Source: an uncultured Nitrospiraceae bacterium
Lineage (GTDB): Bacteria; Nitrospirota; Thermodesulfovibrionia; Thermodesulfovibrionales; Dissulfurispiraceae
Assembly: GCA_903822005.1 (NCBI GenBank)
Contig: CAIJNL010000021.1
Coordinates: forward strand, 42,909-106,908
Direction: 5' to 3'
DNA: 64,000 nucleotides
Every line of letters begins with the position of its first letter. Positions within the stretch are counted from its first letter, which is position 1. Made by a program: the position numbers and the translations under genes. Positions 19,585 to 28,925 of the stretch are shown in pieces. The notes under the pieces were generated by a model. That model was not told the DNA's origin. It was given only the letters and a program-made list of their open reading frames with translations, and made no database searches.

Positions 19585-19604
19585 TCAATCAGACAGTTAC
19601 AGGC

Positions 19605-20198
19605 TTAAACTTCGCGCCTTCCCTCAAGCGCTTTTGTGAGAGTTACTTCATCCGCAAACTCTATATCACTGCCTATCGGCAGGCCGTAGGCTATACGGGA
19701 TATCGTTATGCCGAAAGGTTTAAGGACTTCTGTAATGTAACGGGCCGTAACCTCCCCTTTAGTGTTCGGATTGGTGGCCATTATGACCTCCTGAATGCCT
19801 CCGGCTTTGACACGCTCGACCAGCTCGTTAATCTTGAGCCTGTCTGGCGTAATGCCGTCTATTGGAGACAACGCGCCCAGGAGTACGTGATACATTCCAT
19901 CGAAACTCCTTGTTCGTTCCACAGCCAAAATATTACTAGGTTCTTCAACCACACATACCCTGCCCTTATCCCGCGTGGTCGAAGAGCAGATATCACACGG
20001 GTCAGAGTCGGTAATATTAAAACAAACGGAACAGAAGAGCGCCTTTTCCTTTACATCGATGATAGCGGCTGCCATTGCCCGGGCCTCTTCGGCCGGCATG
20101 CTGAGAATATAAAAAGCCAGCCTCTGGGCTGTCTTTCTACCTATTCCCGGAAGCTTGGTTAAATTGTTAATCAGCTCGTCAATTATGCCTTGAGACAT
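19605..20198 (-). CDS. recR: Recombination mediator RecR
   Basis: RecR works with RecF/RecO to load RecA on gapped DNA. This 197-residue protein has the N-terminal helix-hairpin-helix (LPGIGRKTAQRLAFYIL), the C4 zinc finger (CSVCFNITDSDPCDIC), and the Toprim domain (VCVVEEPSNILAVERT, ATNPNTKGEVTARYI) with the usual C-terminal Walker-like tail. Length is normal. It is the last gene of the dnaX-ybaB-recR operon, a very common bacterial arrangement. Confidence 0.96.
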   Translation of the reverse strand: MSQGIIDELINNLTKLPGIGRKTAQRLAFYILSMPAEEARAMAAAIIDVKEKALFCSVCFNITDSDPCDICSSTTRDKGRVCVVEEPSNILAVERTRSFDGMYHVLLGALSPIDGITPDRLKINELVERVKAGGIQEVIMATNPNTKGEVTARYITEVLKPFGITISRIAYGLPIGSDIEFADEVTLTKALEGRREV

Positions 20199-20208
20199 GT
20201 CTTGATTA

Positions 20209-20541
20209 TTACCCGCCGAACATCCCGCCTAACCCCGGGATATTTAATCCCGCGGTCAGTTTGGACATCTCCGCGTTGACTGCCTGCTGCGCCCTTCTTA
20301 AAGCCTCATTGGCAGCGGCAAGAATAAGGTCCTGCAGCATCTCAACATCGTCAGCATTTACAACATCTTTTTCTATCTTGATTGAGACCAGTTCGCCGGC
20401 ACCGCTTGCAACAACCGACACCATTCCTCCTCCGGCAGTTGCTTCGACAGTCATCTTTTTTGCCTCCTCCTGGGCACGCTGCATTTCGGCCTGGAGCTTC
20501 TGCGCCTGTCTCATCATATCGCCAATCATCTTCTTAGACAT
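20209..20541 (-). CDS. ybaB: YbaB/EbfC nucleoid-associated protein
   Basis: This is a small DNA-binding protein of 110 residues with the family's long basic/acidic helix (MRQAQKLQAEMQRAQEE), central VEATAGGGMVSVVASG and a C-terminal GLNIPGLGGMFGG. Family members form dimers that coat DNA, and their genes sit between dnaX and recR, as here. It overlaps the end of dnaX by 8 bp and ends 10 bp before recR, so the three are one transcription and translation unit. Confidence 0.95.
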   Translation of the reverse strand: MSKKMIGDMMRQAQKLQAEMQRAQEEAKKMTVEATAGGGMVSVVASGAGELVSIKIEKDVVNADDVEMLQDLILAAANEALRRAQQAVNAEMSKLTAGLNIPGLGGMFGG

Positions 20542-22186
20542 TAGATCCTCCTTCTTTATCGTTTGCCGGATATATATCCACTATCCTTCCCTCAAAAAGA
20601 TCCAGCGCTTCTTTGACAACAGGATTATTCAGTGCCTTGTCCTTGAGGTCGGCCTTGGTTACCGCCTTCACTTCCCGGGTCTCTATTTTAACAGGAATCT
20701 TTCTGCCGGCAATGTTCTTCATATTTTCCTGGATAAGAGGTATATTTTCCTTTACTGACTCGGCCAGCACAGACATGCCTCCGTTGAAAAGAATGTTAAC
20801 CCCCTTATCAGTAACCGTAATAGTGCCCTCTTTTAATTTACTGACAAGCGGGGTATTGCTCTCCTCCAGACCCTGAATCACCCTGCCCCACAAATCTTCA
20901 TCACTGAGTTCTGCAGGCGGATTCTGAGCCTTGGGTTTATCAACTACCTTTTCCTCTGGTGCAGCATGAGCTGCCTGTACAGCTTCAGTCTTTTGTGTGA
21001 TAACCTTGCGAACAGGCGGTTCCTGTTTTGGAATGGCAGCGGTTATTTTCTGTGCGTCGGATGATCCGAGCATTTTGATGGCATCATCAATGGCCACAAA
21101 ATGGCTCATCATGCTGAGACGCAGCAGCAGCATCTCGAGCGCTATCCTTGGGAACAGTGCAGACCTTATCGTGTACTCTGACTTGACCAGTTCTGATAAC
21201 AGCAGCGCAAGATGCTCTTCATTCGTCTTCTTTGCCAGCTCATATACGGCCTTTGCCTCTTCCTCGCTTAAATCAAGTATTCCGCTGGTGTCCGAAGTAA
21301 CCCTTGCAATAAGAAGGTCTCTCATGAACTGCAGATAGTCCTTTGTAAATGTTTTCAGGTCTGTGCCGCCTTCAACCAGTTCCGCAATAATATTGATGAT
21401 GGCTTTTCTGTCCCCGGTTATCACGGCCTCTGCAAGGCTGGACAGTGTTTCCATATCGGTGAAGCCTAGCAGGTCCTTCACATCGGCCGCCTTTATATCT
21501 TCTGAAAATGATGCTATCTGGTCGAGAATAGTAAGTGCATCCCTCATGCTGCCGTCAGCTGCACGCGCCACCATTTCGAGAGCGCCGTCTGCAATGACAA
21601 GCTTTTCGGCAGTCGTTATATGCTTGAGCCTCTCCTTTATCTTATGGGTGGTGATTCTTCTGAACGGCAGATGCTGGCAGCGGGAAAGTACGGTAGCCGG
21701 TATTTTCTTCGGATCTGTCGTGGCAAGAACAAAAATGACATTCGGTGGCGGCTCTTCGAGCGTTTTGAGCAGTGCATTGAACGCAGCCGTAGACAGCATA
21801 TGGACTTCATCGATGATATATACCTTGTAAGCTCCTCCGTAAGAGGCATACCTGACACGTTCCCTGAGATCTCTAATATTATCTACACCGGTATTTGACG
21901 CGCCATCAATTTCGGTGACATCCATGGATGAACCGTCGCTTATGGCCAAACAGGTTGCGCATTTTCCGCAAGGCACCGCGGCAACTGCCTGTTCGCAATT
22001 TAATGTCTTTGCCAGTATGCGCGCAGTCGATGTCTTTCCAACGCCTCTGGGGCCTGAAAATATGTAGGCGTGAGCGACCTTATTACCCAGAATCGAGTTT
22101 CTGAGTATGCCGGCGATAGGCTCCTGGCCCGTCAGTTCATCAAATGTGGTCGGTCTCCATTTTCTGGCAAGTACCAGATAGGACAT
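20534..22186 (-). CDS. dnaX: DNA polymerase III subunit gamma/tau
   Basis: This is the clamp-loader ATPase of the replisome. The 550 residues contain an AAA+ domain with Walker A GPRGVGKTSTARILAKTLNC, the C4 zinc module (C...CGKCATC), Walker B-type IIDEVHMLS and sensor 1 LATTDPKKIPATVLSRCQ, then the collar domain and a proline-rich linker leading to a tau-like C-terminal domain (from about residue 440). I saw no A-rich slippery sequence of the E. coli type that would give a short gamma form. The SRP RNA and tRNA-Ser genes lie just upstream on the same strand. Confidence 0.95.
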   Translation of the reverse strand: MSYLVLARKWRPTTFDELTGQEPIAGILRNSILGNKVAHAYIFSGPRGVGKTSTARILAKTLNCEQAVAAVPCGKCATCLAISDGSSMDVTEIDGASNTGVDNIRDLRERVRYASYGGAYKVYIIDEVHMLSTAAFNALLKTLEEPPPNVIFVLATTDPKKIPATVLSRCQHLPFRRITTHKIKERLKHITTAEKLVIADGALEMVARAADGSMRDALTILDQIASFSEDIKAADVKDLLGFTDMETLSSLAEAVITGDRKAIINIIAELVEGGTDLKTFTKDYLQFMRDLLIARVTSDTSGILDLSEEEAKAVYELAKKTNEEHLALLLSELVKSEYTIRSALFPRIALEMLLLRLSMMSHFVAIDDAIKMLGSSDAQKITAAIPKQEPPVRKVITQKTEAVQAAHAAPEEKVVDKPKAQNPPAELSDEDLWGRVIQGLEESNTPLVSKLKEGTITVTDKGVNILFNGGMSVLAESVKENIPLIQENMKNIAGRKIPVKIETREVKAVTKADLKDKALNNPVVKEALDLFEGRIVDIYPANDKEGGSNV

Positions 22187-22261
22187 ATGGGTTTCACCTG
22201 TCTAAATTTATTTTCTACACTCAGGGACCGGCATGCCACAAGGCATTGCATGGCATTTCAA

Positions 22262-22361
22262 GTGGAACCGGCTTGCTGCGGCACCCAGACAAGATGCTTA
22301 CCGCTGCTTCCTTCCGGACCTGACGGGATTCACATCAGCCTGCTGCGCAGGGCCGGCCCCT
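22262..22361 (-). ncRNA. ffs: Signal recognition particle RNA, small bacterial (4.5S) type
   Basis: Read on the minus strand, the sequence holds the SRP domain IV core, with GTCAGGTCCGGAAGGAAGCA and the GGAA-type tetraloop region, followed by GCGGTAAGC. The 5' end GGGGCCGGCCCTGC pairs with the 3' GCCGGTTCC, closing a single long hairpin of about 100 nt, as in 4.5S RNA. The ends are estimated from this pairing. It lies between tRNA-Ser and dnaX, a common location for ffs. Confidence 0.92.
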
Positions 22362-22380
22362 GACTGTAGAAACTCATAAA

Positions 22381-22472
22381 TGGCGGAGAGGGAGGGATTT
22401 GAACCCTCGGTGAGGTATTAGCCCCACACACGATTTCCAGTCGTGCACCTTCGGCCGCTCGGTCACCTCTCC
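22381..22472 (-). tRNA. tRNA-Ser (anticodon GGA)
   Basis: On the minus strand a 92-nt tRNA folds from GGAGAGG at the 5' end to CCTCTCC-G-CCA at the 3' end, so the CCA is encoded. The anticodon stem-loop CACGACTGGAAATCGTG gives the anticodon GGA (codons UCC/UCU). A long class II variable arm (GTGTGGGGCTAATACCTCACC) and the T-loop GGTTCAAATCC are present. Confidence 0.96.
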
Positions 22473-22623
22473 TCAAAAAGTAATGCCTTATAGGTTAATG
22501 CAAACAGACCGTCAAAATCAACTTGACTAATATTCTCCGCATAACAGCCAGAACTCATTGACTTTAGGGACATAATCAGCCAGGACCGGATGGCTGCGTG
22601 ATCAGAAAGACTTTATCCGGAAA

Positions 22624-23073
22624 TTATTTCAGACCGCCTGCCAATTCATCTGAATCATCTGTTATTTCTGCCAAAAGGATTTCACCCTCGACAACAGTGC
22701 TGCCATCCACGTCTGCACTAACTTTCACGCGGTGAACCGGTCCTATTACCCCTCGTTTCACTGCCGTAATGTATATACTGTCACCAGGCACTACAGGTTT
22801 ATTTATCTTGAAATTGTTCATGCCGGCGATAAATGCAGTGCTGCATTCTCCGCTTAATAGAAGTCCCGAAGTCTGGGCCATCGCTTCCATAATCAGGCAC
22901 CAGGGCATGACAGGGTTATCGCTATAGTGCCCCTGGAAAAAGTCCTCATTGATTGTCACATTCTTGAGACAGACTATTCTCTTCCCTTCCTCATAATCAA
23001 TTATGCTGTCAATCATTACAAAGGGATATGCGTGCGGAAGGTAGTCAGCCGGTCTCTTTGATTTTTCGCTCAT
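22624..23073 (-). CDS. fabZ: FabZ-like 3-hydroxyacyl-ACP dehydratase (hotdog fold)
   Basis: This is a 149-residue hotdog-fold protein of the FabZ/FabA group, which dehydrates 3-hydroxyacyl-ACP in fatty acid synthesis. The catalytic His lies in LPHAYPFVMID and the catalytic Glu in LIMEAMAQTSG. The usual HFPxxPVMPG stretch is altered to HYSDNPVMPW, so Pro and Gly positions near the active-site tunnel have changed. It stands alone, with no acc, fab or lpx genes beside it. That and the altered loop leave open a role in a specialised acyl chain rather than bulk synthesis. A Shine-Dalgarno (GGAGAGA) precedes the ATG. Confidence 0.75.
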   Translation of the reverse strand: MSEKSKRPADYLPHAYPFVMIDSIIDYEEGKRIVCLKNVTINEDFFQGHYSDNPVMPWCLIMEAMAQTSGLLLSGECSTAFIAGMNNFKINKPVVPGDSIYITAVKRGVIGPVHRVKVSADVDGSTVVEGEILLAEITDDSDELAGGLK

Positions 23074-23131
23074 TCTGTCTCTCCTGTGCTTAGCTGTCCG
23101 AAATAACCGGTTCGGTCTGGGATGTTTAAGA

Positions 23132-23659
23132 TCAGCCGTTTATCTTAAGCAAGAACAACATCTCCCTGGCAAGGAGAAATATTTTTTGCTGCCGCTCTTC
23201 CTTATAATCCGTATATGTATGCAGATGCGGCACAAAACGCTTCCCTTTAAAGATAAGGGTGGTTTCTGCGTAAATGCCGTCCTTCAGATAAATTCTGTGC
23301 GAGTAGTCTTTCGTGGAGGCCAGCACAACTTTGGCAGGCGTAATATATCCCGGATCAAGATTAACCTGTCTCTTTCCATCGAGAGATAAATAGGATTCCA
23401 TTTCGATGGTTTTCAGCTTGGCCGCTGACAAAGCGTCAGGGTTTATCGGATTCCTGAAAAAAAGGAACCGCCTGAATATTGGAGCCCCCATCTCTTCGCG
23501 GTAATAACCAGAAAAATTCCATCCCGATGGCGGCGATTCCATCACAACGTCTCCAAATACCTCCTGGAGAGCTGAATATGCGCGGTTATAGTAATGCTGG
23601 TCGGAATACAGCAGACCAGAGAAAAGCAGCGATTTTTCGACAGTTCTTATCCTTCCCAT
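23132..23659 (-). CDS. DUF4416 family protein
   Basis: This is a conserved protein of unknown function (about 175 residues) that I recognise as DUF4416, found mainly in Desulfobacterota, Nitrospirota and relatives. Characteristic segments are KSLLFSGLLYSDQHYYNRA, FFRNPINPDALSAAKLKT, NLDPGYITPAKVVLASTKD and LHTYTDYKEERQQKIF. The frame extends upstream to 23722 into the end of the TlpA-like gene. I start at ATG 23659, where conservation begins, 9 bp after that gene's stop. No enzyme motif can be assigned. It is probably cotranscribed with the upstream thioredoxin-like gene. Confidence 0.75.
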   Translation of the reverse strand: MGRIRTVEKSLLFSGLLYSDQHYYNRAYSALQEVFGDVVMESPPSGWNFSGYYREEMGAPIFRRFLFFRNPINPDALSAAKLKTIEMESYLSLDGKRQVNLDPGYITPAKVVLASTKDYSHRIYLKDGIYAETTLIFKGKRFVPHLHTYTDYKEERQQKIFLLAREMLFLLKING

Positions 23660-23667
23660 AACACGAA

Positions 23668-24195
23668 TCAGTCCTCTGCAATCATCCTGCTGACAACAGC
23701 CCTGGCCTCGGGCATGTCCCACCTGACAGGGCCAATATATTTGTGTTTCAATATTCCTTTTTTAGAAATCATAAAAGTCTCGGGCACACCGGTAACGCCA
23801 TAATCCAAGGCCGCATTTTTATCGTCGATCAGTACTGTAAAAGTAAATTTATTTTCTTTCATATAAAGTTCTGCGTTTTTTCTTGAATCCCGGAAAAGAA
23901 TCTTTATGACAGCTAATTCCGAACTGCCCTTTTGATCATTGACAAGCTTTTGCAACAAAGGGCTTTCCTCTTTGCATGTATCGCACCACGTCGCCCAGAA
24001 ATTGACCAGAACAACCTTGCCCCTGAAATCGTTCAGGGTTACCTTCCTCCCCTGCAGATCAGTCATCTCAAATTGCGGCGCCAGCTTTCCTGCGGTCGCT
24101 GTTTTCGTTACTGAATCCTCCCGCGAAAATAAAAGGAAAGCAATAATTAAAGCCACGGCAAGGGAAAAAGCGAGGATAAAACCTTTATTTTTCAT
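23668..24195 (-). CDS. TlpA/ResA-like membrane-anchored thiol-disulfide oxidoreductase
   Basis: This is a 175-residue periplasmic thioredoxin-fold protein held by an N-terminal signal anchor (ILAFSLAVALIIAFLLF). The redox motif is WCDTC in VVLVNFWATWCDTCKEESP, and the cis-proline loop is GVTGVPETFMI. TlpA/ResA proteins keep cytochrome c apoproteins or other exported thiols reduced; which substrate is served here is unknown, since no cytochrome maturation genes are adjacent. It starts just after the terminator of clpC. Confidence 0.85.
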   Translation of the reverse strand: MKNKGFILAFSLAVALIIAFLLFSREDSVTKTATAGKLAPQFEMTDLQGRKVTLNDFRGKVVLVNFWATWCDTCKEESPLLQKLVNDQKGSSELAVIKILFRDSRKNAELYMKENKFTFTVLIDDKNAALDYGVTGVPETFMISKKGILKHKYIGPVRWDMPEARAVVSRMIAED

Positions 24196-24203
24196 ATTTA
24201 TTT

Positions 24204-24237
24204 AAAAGGGCGTTACCCTTCGGGGAAACGCCCTTTT
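24204..24237. terminator. Intrinsic terminator after clpC
   Basis: Perfect 11-bp arms AAAAGGGCGTT (24204-24214) and AACGCCCTTTT (24227-24237) enclose a loop with a nested CCC-TTC-GGG. It lies between the clpC stop (24260) and the TlpA-like ATG (24195) and ends in T4 in both directions. It would end clpC transcription on the minus strand. Confidence 0.85.
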
Positions 24238-24259
24238 CTCAAGTTCTCCTTCAAGCCTT

Positions 24260-26710
24260 TTAATTAACGGATGCGAGTACTGTTTCTGGCGCGACCGTCA
24301 ACTCCACCGCGCCTTCGCTGAGACCCACATTCACAACAGACACGTCCTTGAAGCGCCCCTTAAGCAACTCTTCCGAAAGCGGGTCTTCTATCTCTTTGCT
24401 TATGGCCCTCCTCATCGGTCTCGCTCCATAGACCGGCTGATAATATTTATTCAGGATCCATTCTTTCAGCTCATCCGAAACATTTATTGCCAGTGAATGT
24501 TCGACCAGTTTCAGGTTGGTTTCCGCTATCAGCAGGTCAATGATAGATAACAGATGGCTCTTTTCGAGCGTATGGAAAACCACTATCTCGTCAACACGGT
24601 TAAGGAACTCTGGATTAAATGTCCTTTTGAGTTCAGACAACACATTATCTTTCATCTTGCCGTGGGCATTCTCGGATGTGGCCCTGTAAAAGCCGAGAGG
24701 CGTGGCCTTCTCGATGATTCTGGCCCCGAGATTGGAGGTCATTATGATTACCGTGTTTCTGAAATCGACCTTCCTTCCGTAACTGTCGGTCAAGACCCCT
24801 TCGTCCAATATCTGGAGCAGGATGTTGAATACTTCCTGATGGGCCTTTTCGATCTCATCAAAAAGTATTACAGAGTATGGCCTCTTTCTTATTTTTTCTG
24901 TCAGCTGACCACCCTCTTCGTATCCCACATATCCAGGAGGTGCCCCTGTAAGGCGGGAGACGGCAAATTTCTCCATATATTCAGACATATCTATCTTGAC
25001 AAGGGCGGCCGGATCATTGAACATGAACTCTGCCAGTACCTTTGCAAGTTCTGTCTTGCCCACACCCGTGGGGCCAAGGAAGAAAAACGAACCGACAGGA
25101 CGGTTCTTGTGCTTAAGACCCGCCCTTGAACGCCGTATCGCCTTTGCGACCTCTTTTATAGCATCATCCTGCCCTACAATACGCAAATGCAGAATTTCTT
25201 CCAGCTTTAGAAGTTTTTCGGTCTCTGTCTCTTCCATCCTGTATAGCGGTATGCCTGTCATCTTGGCAACAGTGTAAGCCACGTCATCCTCTCCAACAGA
25301 CGGGATCTCACTCAGAAGAGAATCTTTCCATTTCTTGTATTGCGAGTCGTACGATTTTTTTAAGCGCTCTTCCTGTGCCCTTATCCTCTGCGCCTTGTCT
25401 ATTTCATGCATCCTGACATAAAGCGATTTTTCTTTTGAGAGCTGCAGGAGTTCACCTTCCATGTCCCTTAACTCCTGCGGCATGGTCGATTTTTTGAGCT
25501 TTATCCTCGAACTGGTCTCGTCAATGACGTCAATCGCCTTGTCAGGCAGATATCTGTCCGTTATGTACCTGTCAGACAGTTTAACCGCGGCTACGAGAGA
25601 CTCATCTGTTATCTTAACCTTGTGATGGTCCTCATATTTATGGCTGATACCCTTCAGAATCTCTACCGTAGTCCCGGCATTGGTCGGATGAACATGTATG
25701 GACTGGAAACGCCTCTCAAGGGCACCGTCCTTTTCTATATGTTTCCTGAATTCATCCGGCGTAGTAGCCCCAATGCATTGCAGCTCTCCTCGGGAAAGTG
25801 CCGGCTTGAGCATATTCGATGCATCAACAGACCCCTCGGCAGCTCCCGCCCCAATAATGGTATGGAACTCGTCGATAAAAAGGATTATGTTCTCGGACTG
25901 AGAAATTTCCCTCATTACGGCCTTCAACCGCTCTTCAAACTGGCCTCGATATTTTGTGCCGGCTATAAGAGAGCCGAGATCGAGTGAAATTATCCTTTTC
26001 CCGATCAGTATGTCCGGCACATCCCCCAATACTATTTTCTGGGCAAGGCCCTCCACAATAGCGGTCTTGCCAACACCCGGCTCGCCTATTATGGCCGGGT
26101 TGTTCTTAAGTCTCCGCCCCAAAACCTGTATTACCCGCTCAATCTCCTCGTCCCTGCCAATGACGGGATCAAGCTTGCCCTCGGCAGCCAGCATGGTAAG
26201 ATCGCGGCCGAACTCGTCGAGCGCAGGAGTGGTTGTCTTTCTCTTTTCCTTCTGCTGCGGGGTCTGGAATTGAGGCTTTATCGAGAGATTGATCGCAAGC
26301 TGCCTTGCTCCCAGCAGATTAGCACCCAGGGTCCTGAGTATCCTGCCTGCAATACCCTCATCCTCCCGTATAAGACCAAGAAGCAGATGCTCGCTTCCGA
26401 TATAAGCATGCCCCAGCAGTCTTGCCTCTTCTATCGCAAGCTCCAGCACTTTCTTTGCCCTCGGAGTAAAGGGAATATCCCCGAAAGTCATAAGGCTGCT
26501 TCCTATCGGCAGGCTCTTTTCAACCTCGAAGCGTACTTCTTCAGCCGAAAGGCCCATCTTCTTGAGTATGGTCGTTGCAACGCCCTCTTCTTCGCGCAAT
26601 ATCGCAAGCAGAAGGTGCTCGGTCCCAAGATAGTCGTTGCTCCTCTTCTCGGCCTCTTCCTTTGCGTATATGATTATCTTTCTGCCTTTTTCAGTAAACT
26701 TTTCAAACAT
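24260..26710 (-). CDS. clpC: ATP-dependent Clp protease ATPase subunit ClpC
   Basis: This is an 816-residue Hsp100 unfoldase that feeds proteins to ClpP. Two N-terminal Clp_N repeats (residues 1-145) are followed by AAA domain 1 with [15 protein letters not shown], a UVR-like middle region (from about 410, [15 protein letters not shown]), and AAA domain 2 with [17 protein letters not shown] and the Walker [12 protein letters not shown]. The short middle segment, in place of the long ClpB coiled coil, marks it as ClpC. No clpP or McsA/McsB genes are adjacent. A terminator follows immediately. Confidence 0.93.
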   Translation of the reverse strand: MFEKFTEKGRKIIIYAKEEAEKRSNDYLGTEHLLLAILREEEGVATTILKKMGLSAEEVRFEVEKSLPIGSSLMTFGDIPFTPRAKKVLELAIEEARLLGHAYIGSEHLLLGLIREDEGIAGRILRTLGANLLGARQLAINLSIKPQFQTPQQKEKRKTTTPALDEFGRDLTMLAAEGKLDPVIGRDEEIERVIQVLGRRLKNNPAIIGEPGVGKTAIVEGLAQKIVLGDVPDILIGKRIISLDLGSLIAGTKYRGQFEERLKAVMREISQSENIILFIDEFHTIIGAGAAEGSVDASNMLKPALSRGELQCIGATTPDEFRKHIEKDGALERRFQSIHVHPTNAGTTVEILKGISHKYEDHHKVKITDESLVAAVKLSDRYITDRYLPDKAIDVIDETSSRIKLKKSTMPQELRDMEGELLQLSKEKSLYVRMHEIDKAQRIRAQEERLKKSYDSQYKKWKDSLLSEIPSVGEDDVAYTVAKMTGIPLYRMEETETEKLLKLEEILHLRIVGQDDAIKEVAKAIRRSRAGLKHKNRPVGSFFFLGPTGVGKTELAKVLAEFMFNDPAALVKIDMSEYMEKFAVSRLTGAPPGYVGYEEGGQLTEKIRKRPYSVILFDEIEKAHQEVFNILLQILDEGVLTDSYGRKVDFRNTVIIMTSNLGARIIEKATPLGFYRATSENAHGKMKDNVLSELKRTFNPEFLNRVDEIVVFHTLEKSHLLSIIDLLIAETNLKLVEHSLAINVSDELKEWILNKYYQPVYGARPMRRAISKEIEDPLSEELLKGRFKDVSVVNVGLSEGAVELTVAPETVLASVN

Positions 26711-26948
26711 CTTCTCATCTCCTTGAAACGGTATTCTCCTAATAAAATTGTAATGGCTTTATCCTTTTATTGTCAAATTATATTGAATCTAAAAAAAGAA
26801 CCAGGGTTCAGTGCCAGCTGATTATATTACTCCAAAGCAAGGAGAGGTTTCTGCTCCATGACTTCATCTTCTCCCGGAATTTCCCGGTTTATCTCTCATA
26901 CTCTCTCCCACTTGTGCGATCTTCAGCTCATCCTGTATCCTTTAAACT

Positions 26949-28925
26949 ATGTATGCGGATGTAATATTCCCGATAAGGCTGACACCTCTTACCTATAAAA
27001 TACCTGATGGACTAAGCGCTGACATCAGAGGCAAAATAGTTACGGCTCCCCTGATGAACAAACTTCGCTTTGGCCTCGTAATCGAGGTAAGGGAAGAGCT
27101 TGACAGCAAAATGCTTGCCAATAACCCCTCCCGGATCAGGGAAGTCGAGGCGGTACACTTTACATTTGCGCACGAAAAGCATCTAAAATTTCTGCAATGG
27201 CTATCGCAATACTACCTGACTCCGCTAGGGCTCGCTCTGAAAAGCTCTTTTTTCGAAGAGGCAGTGGCCGTCTCAAAGACTTCCGGCTCCCCGCCTATTG
27301 TTAGCGATACGGACAGCGATACTCTGACGTCCTCGCCTGTGCATAGTGCATCACTTTCCCCTGTTATGATATCAGAGGTAATCAGGGCAATTAACGGCAA
27401 TGCCTATTCTGCCCTTTTATATCATGCGCCAAACCTTGACTATGAATACTCTTCCGTTATTGAGGTTCTAAGGCAGACAGCTGCAGAACCGGGCGGTGTG
27501 ACGGTGCTGGTTCCGGAGGTCGGATTCATCGGCAGGTTAGAACCTGAACTTCGCGCACTATTCGGTGACCGCCTGGCTGTTCTTCACGCTAAAATGACCA
27601 GAAAAGAGCGCATTTTGACGATCAGAAATATTCTTGATGGCAAATGCGATGTTATTATCGGGACCAGATCGGCCATGCTTGCGCCAATACCCAATCTCAG
27701 ATTCGTCGCTGTCATTGAAGAACAAAGTTCCTCCTATAAAGGAGAGGAAGGTCTTCGCTATAACGCCCGCGATCTGGCAGTTATGCGCGCATATATCGAA
27801 AAAGCATGCGTGATGCTTCTCTCGATATGTCCTTCAATCGAGACTATTTATAATTCCCAGAGGGGTAAATACAGGAATCTTACCGGAACTCCGCAACAGA
27901 CAGAGATTCGGCGCCCCCGCGTAAAGATTATCCCGTTCAGGACAAAAAAGCAGAGTGAATTCTCGCTCTCTTCCGATGTTATCACTGAGGCCAGAAGCCA
28001 CTTGCAGAGACATGAACAGGTGTTATTTCTTGTCGGCAGAAAGGGGTATTCCCTCATACGCTGTGAAGATTGCGGACACATCGAGTATTGTGAAAAATGC
28101 GAATCTCCCATGATTTTCTATAAAAGCACGGGTATGATTAAATGTCATCACTGCGGAGGCGAGCGCAGGACAGCGGAACACTGCTATGAGTGCAGAGGCA
28201 CGCGTCTGTCGGCATTTACCGCCGGCACCGAAAGAGTGAGCGAGGATGTCGCTAGTTTGCTGAAAAGCCCTGCCCTTCAGACTCATAAAACAAAAGTACT
28301 GTCTCCAACACGGATCGATTTCGAATGCAACAATCACGGCCTGACGGATTTTGTGCCATTTATAATTGGCACCTCAGGAATAAAGAGGAGCAAATGCCTG
28401 TCCGGAAAATATTCTGCCGCTGTATTGATGAATATAGACCTCCTTATCGCACGTCCGGATTTCAGGGCGCATGAACGCGCCTTTCAGGAGATACTCGAAG
28501 TTTCCCAGCTTGTTAAGCCTGAGGGCTCTCTGCTTATCCAGACAAAATCCTCCGGATCGAGAGTTTTAAAATGTCTGAAGCATTATGATTTTGATGCTTT
28601 CTACGAAATGGAACTTGCCCAGAGAAAGGAAATTGCCTATCCGCCCTATGAAAAGATAGTGTTATTCTCCATTTTAACCCGGACCAGAGAAGCTATATCT
28701 GCCGCCACCTGGCAGGCAGTGAGGGATATAAGGGACAGCGCGGTGACAGTACTGGGCCCGCTAGAAGTGACTTCTCACTCCAAATCTTATTCCCGTTGCG
28801 ATCAGATAATACTGAAATCTGCGGATAACAGGAGACTGCATGATATGGCAAAAGCTTTTCTGGAGCTTCTTGAAAAGAACAAGAAAATCAGAGTCGTGGT
28901 AGATGTAGATCCTCTAAAGATATAG
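26949..28925 (+). CDS. priA: PriA-like primosomal protein with degenerate helicase motifs
   Basis: This 658-residue protein aligns along its length with PriA, the replication restart protein: an N-terminal 3'BD domain (MYADVIFPIRLTPLTYKIPD), helicase lobe 1 (GTRSAMLAPIPNL, YNARDLAVMRAY), the zinc module (CEDCGHIEYCEKC ... CHHCGG ... CYECRGT), GTERVSEDV, and PDFRAHERAFQ. The ATPase motifs are lost. The P-loop normally reading GVTGSGKTEVY is YHAPNLDYEYS, DEEH is IEEQ, GSATPS is LSICPS, and the lobe 2 motif normally ending VAGRAGR is VSQLVKP. The frame is intact, so this is a conserved, non-ATPase PriA rather than a pseudogene. The known precedent is the actinobacterial PriA group, which also lacks these residues. 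It converges on ribF, overlapping by 12 bp. Confidence 0.82.
   Translation: MYADVIFPIRLTPLTYKIPDGLSADIRGKIVTAPLMNKLRFGLVIEVREELDSKMLANNPSRIREVEAVHFTFAHEKHLKFLQWLSQYYLTPLGLALKSSFFEEAVAVSKTSGSPPIVSDTDSDTLTSSPVHSASLSPVMISEVIRAINGNAYSALLYHAPNLDYEYSSVIEVLRQTAAEPGGVTVLVPEVGFIGRLEPELRALFGDRLAVLHAKMTRKERILTIRNILDGKCDVIIGTRSAMLAPIPNLRFVAVIEEQSSSYKGEEGLRYNARDLAVMRAYIEKACVMLLSICPSIETIYNSQRGKYRNLTGTPQQTEIRRPRVKIIPFRTKKQSEFSLSSDVITEARSHLQRHEQVLFLVGRKGYSLIRCEDCGHIEYCEKCESPMIFYKSTGMIKCHHCGGERRTAEHCYECRGTRLSAFTAGTERVSEDVASLLKSPALQTHKTKVLSPTRIDFECNNHGLTDFVPFIIGTSGIKRSKCLSGKYSAAVLMNIDLLIARPDFRAHERAFQEILEVSQLVKPEGSLLIQTKSSGSRVLKCLKHYDFDAFYEMELAQRKEIAYPPYEKIVLFSILTRTREAISAATWQAVRDIRDSAVTVLGPLEVTSHSKSYSRCDQIILKSADNRRLHDMAKAFLELLEKNKKIRVVVDVDPLKI

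Noticed and set aside
20534..22186. Programmed frameshift in dnaX producing a short gamma form
   Set aside because: No A AAA AAG-type slippery run with a following stop was seen in the coding strand after the ATPase region.
24554..25129. 191-codon frame antisense to clpC
   Set aside because: The opposite strand encodes the conserved second AAA domain of ClpC; no domain or ribosome site supports the antisense frame.
26949..28925. priA as a pseudogene
   Set aside because: The frame is uninterrupted over 658 codons and the zinc cysteines are all kept, so the motif losses look like conserved functional change rather than decay.
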